In this document: in pieces, positions 5,269-6,476 of the stretch
How positions within the stretch are numbered: position 1 is the first letter of the stretch
How the letters are laid out: each line of letters starts with the position of its first letter
Origin: Candidatus Poseidoniaceae archaeon
GTDB taxonomy: Archaea; Thermoplasmatota; Poseidoniia; Poseidoniales; Poseidoniaceae
DNA: 6,476 nt
NCBI GenBank assembly: GCA_022425585.1
Contig: JAKMFF010000138.1
Span: 1-6,476, forward strand
Reading direction: 5' to 3'
Made by a program: the position numbers and the translations under genes
The notes under the pieces: generated by a model
Seen by the model: the letters and a program-made list of their open reading frames with translations, nothing else
What the model was told of the DNA's origin: nothing
The model's database searches: none

Positions 5269-6003
5269 TTATTTTGGTAAAAAGGCCACAATAGTCGCCT
5301 CAAATACTGGACAAAAAGCAATGTGATAATCCTTTTGAGAATTTTTAATCAATTCGATCCAAGCGTTAAATCCATCAACCATAGCCATCGTTGCTTTATC
5401 ATTCTCATCAATATCACCGGAAGGTACTGGTGGTTCAGTAGTTAAGAGAATTCCATTCTTGGATAATAATTGTAGAGAGTTCTCCATATAACTGGCCAAA
5501 TTAGATAATTTCTCATCCACGATAATAACATCATAGCTATGGGCTAAAGGTGATTCTCCAGACTGTAAACCGGAAATTGTTGCAGCCTTCCAGGCGATTG
5601 ACTCAGCAGACAGCGTAGAAAACTCCCCAACTACAATATTAGTCCATGCGGGAGCCTGATACCTATCTACTAAACGCTTGATTATTACCGCGAATTTATT
5701 CCCTTGTTCGACAATATCAAATCTCTTTGGTTGGTTATGTTGTTCGAATAAATCTAACAACCATGCTGTACGATGACCAATTGCTGCACCAACTTCAAGA
5801 ATGCTCTTTGGATTAACTCGATATACTGTATCCCTAATTCTTCTTATCGCCGATAATGACCATGTTGAGAGACCCATATGTTGTAACTGCTCATTGATGT
5901 TAGCGGCAATTATTGGTTCGTCGCGTGGCAATTCACTAGCCTTGGAAAGTAAATGGCTGAGCAGGTCTTTACGACTGGGTATCGTATCAGCATCTTCGCT
6001 CAT
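5269..6003 (-). CDS. SAM-dependent O-methyltransferase-like protein
   Basis: This soluble 244-residue protein has a class I Rossmann methyltransferase fold. Residues 1-60 are a helical cap. Motif I is LEVGAAIG (69-76), which binds SAM, followed by HRTAWLLD. The acidic end of strand 2 is DIVEQ (96-100, Glu99). YDVIIVDEK (157-165) and LQLLSKNGILLTTEPP (177-192) match the layout of O-methyltransferase family 3 (catechol and caffeoyl-CoA type), where the aspartate region binds metal. The substrate cannot be read from the sequence, and small molecules or rRNA/tRNA are possible. I chose the ATG at 6003, which begins MSEDADT. An in-frame ATG at 6054 would add 17 residues that run through the promoter-like AT element, so it is less likely. 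The TAA directly abuts the protease TGA on the other strand, and the gene is divergent from the zinc-finger gene. Confidence 0.85.
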   Translation of the reverse strand: MSEDADTIPSRKDLLSHLLSKASELPRDEPIIAANINEQLQHMGLSTWSLSAIRRIRDTVYRVNPKSILEVGAAIGHRTAWLLDLFEQHNQPKRFDIVEQGNKFAVIIKRLVDRYQAPAWTNIVVGEFSTLSAESIAWKAATISGLQSGESPLAHSYDVIIVDEKLSNLASYMENSLQLLSKNGILLTTEPPVPSGDIDENDKATMAMVDGFNAWIELIKNSQKDYHIAFCPVFEATIVAFLPK

Positions 6004-6043
6004 GATAACCCGTATGGTACACCTCTCAAGAACTCTCGTATCG

Positions 6044-6050
6044 AAATATT
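6044..6050. promoter_or_regulatory. Possible shared TATA element between divergent genes
   Basis: AAATATT, with the symmetric core AATATT, is the only strongly AT-rich block in the 93-bp gap. It is about 44 bp from the methyltransferase ATG at 6003 and about 50 bp from the zinc-finger ATG at 6097. Both distances fit an archaeal TATA box followed by a leader of roughly 18-25 nt. One element could therefore serve both directions. The inference is from spacing only. Confidence 0.35.
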
Positions 6051-6096
6051 CCATGCGATTACTTGAAACCTAATGGGCTGTGGGAGAGTCGATAGC

Positions 6097-6476
6097 ATGA
6101 CTGATGACATAGCAGAAGACGACTCAGAAGAAGTTGTTGAAAATGTGGCTATATGCAGTGAATGTGATGAATATACCGAACATCAGGTACTGAAAGAAAA
6201 GGCTGTTGGCACTGGCAAAGACCTACTCGTCAAGTGCATTGAGTGCGAATACGTTTACAATCTACAAATTCGAGAGCCGTTATCAATAAAAATTCCATTT
6301 ATATTAACCGACGGGCCCAACTCTAAAAGAGTCGAACTTGACATCGATGATGATGAAGTGTTTTTGTTAGGTGATGTGTTTCAAGATGAAGAAATGCTTT
6401 GGAGTATTAATCAGATAATCGACAAATCTGGACGTAAGAAGAAGTCAATCAAAGCCACCGAGGCATCTATTATCTC
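6097..6476 (+). CDS. HVO_0476-like archaeal zinc-finger protein, 3'-truncated by the window edge
   Basis: The frame is open from ATG 6097 to the window end, giving 126 codons. An acidic N-terminus leads to a four-cysteine zinc finger: Cys20/Cys23 (CSEC) and Cys47/Cys50 (CIEC), enclosing EHQVLKE and DLLVKC. A region then follows with KRVELDIDDDEV, LLGDVFQDEE and INQIIDKSGRKKKSIKATEA. This order (zinc finger, VEL strand, GD motif, then a basic and Ala-rich strand) resembles the HVO_0476 family widespread in euryarchaea, recognised from memory. Its function is not established; RNA or ribosome association is only a guess from the basic strands. GGGAG at 6082-6086 precedes ATG 6097 by ten bases and supports this start. 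An in-frame ATG at 6073 would add MGCGRVDS and is less likely. No stop is seen, so it continues past the window. Confidence 0.8.
   Translation, partial: MTDDIAEDDSEEVVENVAICSECDEYTEHQVLKEKAVGTGKDLLVKCIECEYVYNLQIREPLSIKIPFILTDGPNSKRVELDIDDDEVFLLGDVFQDEEMLWSINQIIDKSGRKKKSIKATEASII

Noticed and set aside
6004..6054. Longer methyltransferase start at 6054
   Set aside because: It would place the coding start inside the AT element that is the only promoter candidate, and its 17 residues do not extend the fold.
5801..6073. Plus-strand open frame of 90 codons
   Set aside because: It is antisense to the methyltransferase N-terminal half and SAM motif, and has no promoter, ribosome site or recognisable domain.

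Overview
The window looks like chromosomal DNA of a euryarchaeon, most likely a marine Poseidoniia (Marine Group II) relative. The evidence is an archaeal-type RtcB ligase, TATA-like elements about 28 bp upstream of the tRNA genes, mixed Shine-Dalgarno and SD-poor starts, very tight gene packing, and a C-terminal gene resembling the archaeal HVO_0476 zinc-finger family. The base composition is AT-leaning. The lineage is an inference from gene content by eye; no database search was possible.

Left part (1-1510): the window opens inside rtcB (tRNA-splicing RNA ligase), which runs to 1171 and keeps its guanylylation histidine and C-terminal lysine-glycine. One base beyond its stop a small convergent gene (1361-1173, minus) encodes a 62-residue protein with a strikingly regular heptad repeat. 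Its upstream region holds a TATA-like box, a short hairpin and an inverted repeat overlapping the box. The same gap carries a textbook Shine-Dalgarno sequence in front of a four-codon ORF.

tRNA pair (1510-1692): tRNA-Thr(GGU) on plus and tRNA-Ser(GGA) on minus face each other tail to tail, 22 bp apart. Both are intronless and both encode the CCA end.

Central operon (1791-5268): three plus-strand genes are tightly linked by a 1-nt overlap and a 5-nt gap. They encode a predicted six-helix membrane protein with a C-terminal eight-cysteine double zinc ribbon, a group II (SufS-like) cysteine desulfurase, and a membrane-anchored subtilisin-family protease without a recognisable prodomain. This arrangement is the most unusual thing in the window. 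A joint role in sulfur or metal handling at the membrane is only a hypothesis.

Right part (5269-6476): a minus-strand SAM-dependent O-methyltransferase-like gene abuts the protease stop with no spacer. It is divergent from a plus-strand HVO_0476-like zinc-finger gene that runs off the window. One symmetric AT element between the two may be a shared promoter. No CRISPR array, insertion sequence, phage gene, rRNA or integrase was seen. Most of the window is ordinary and compact.
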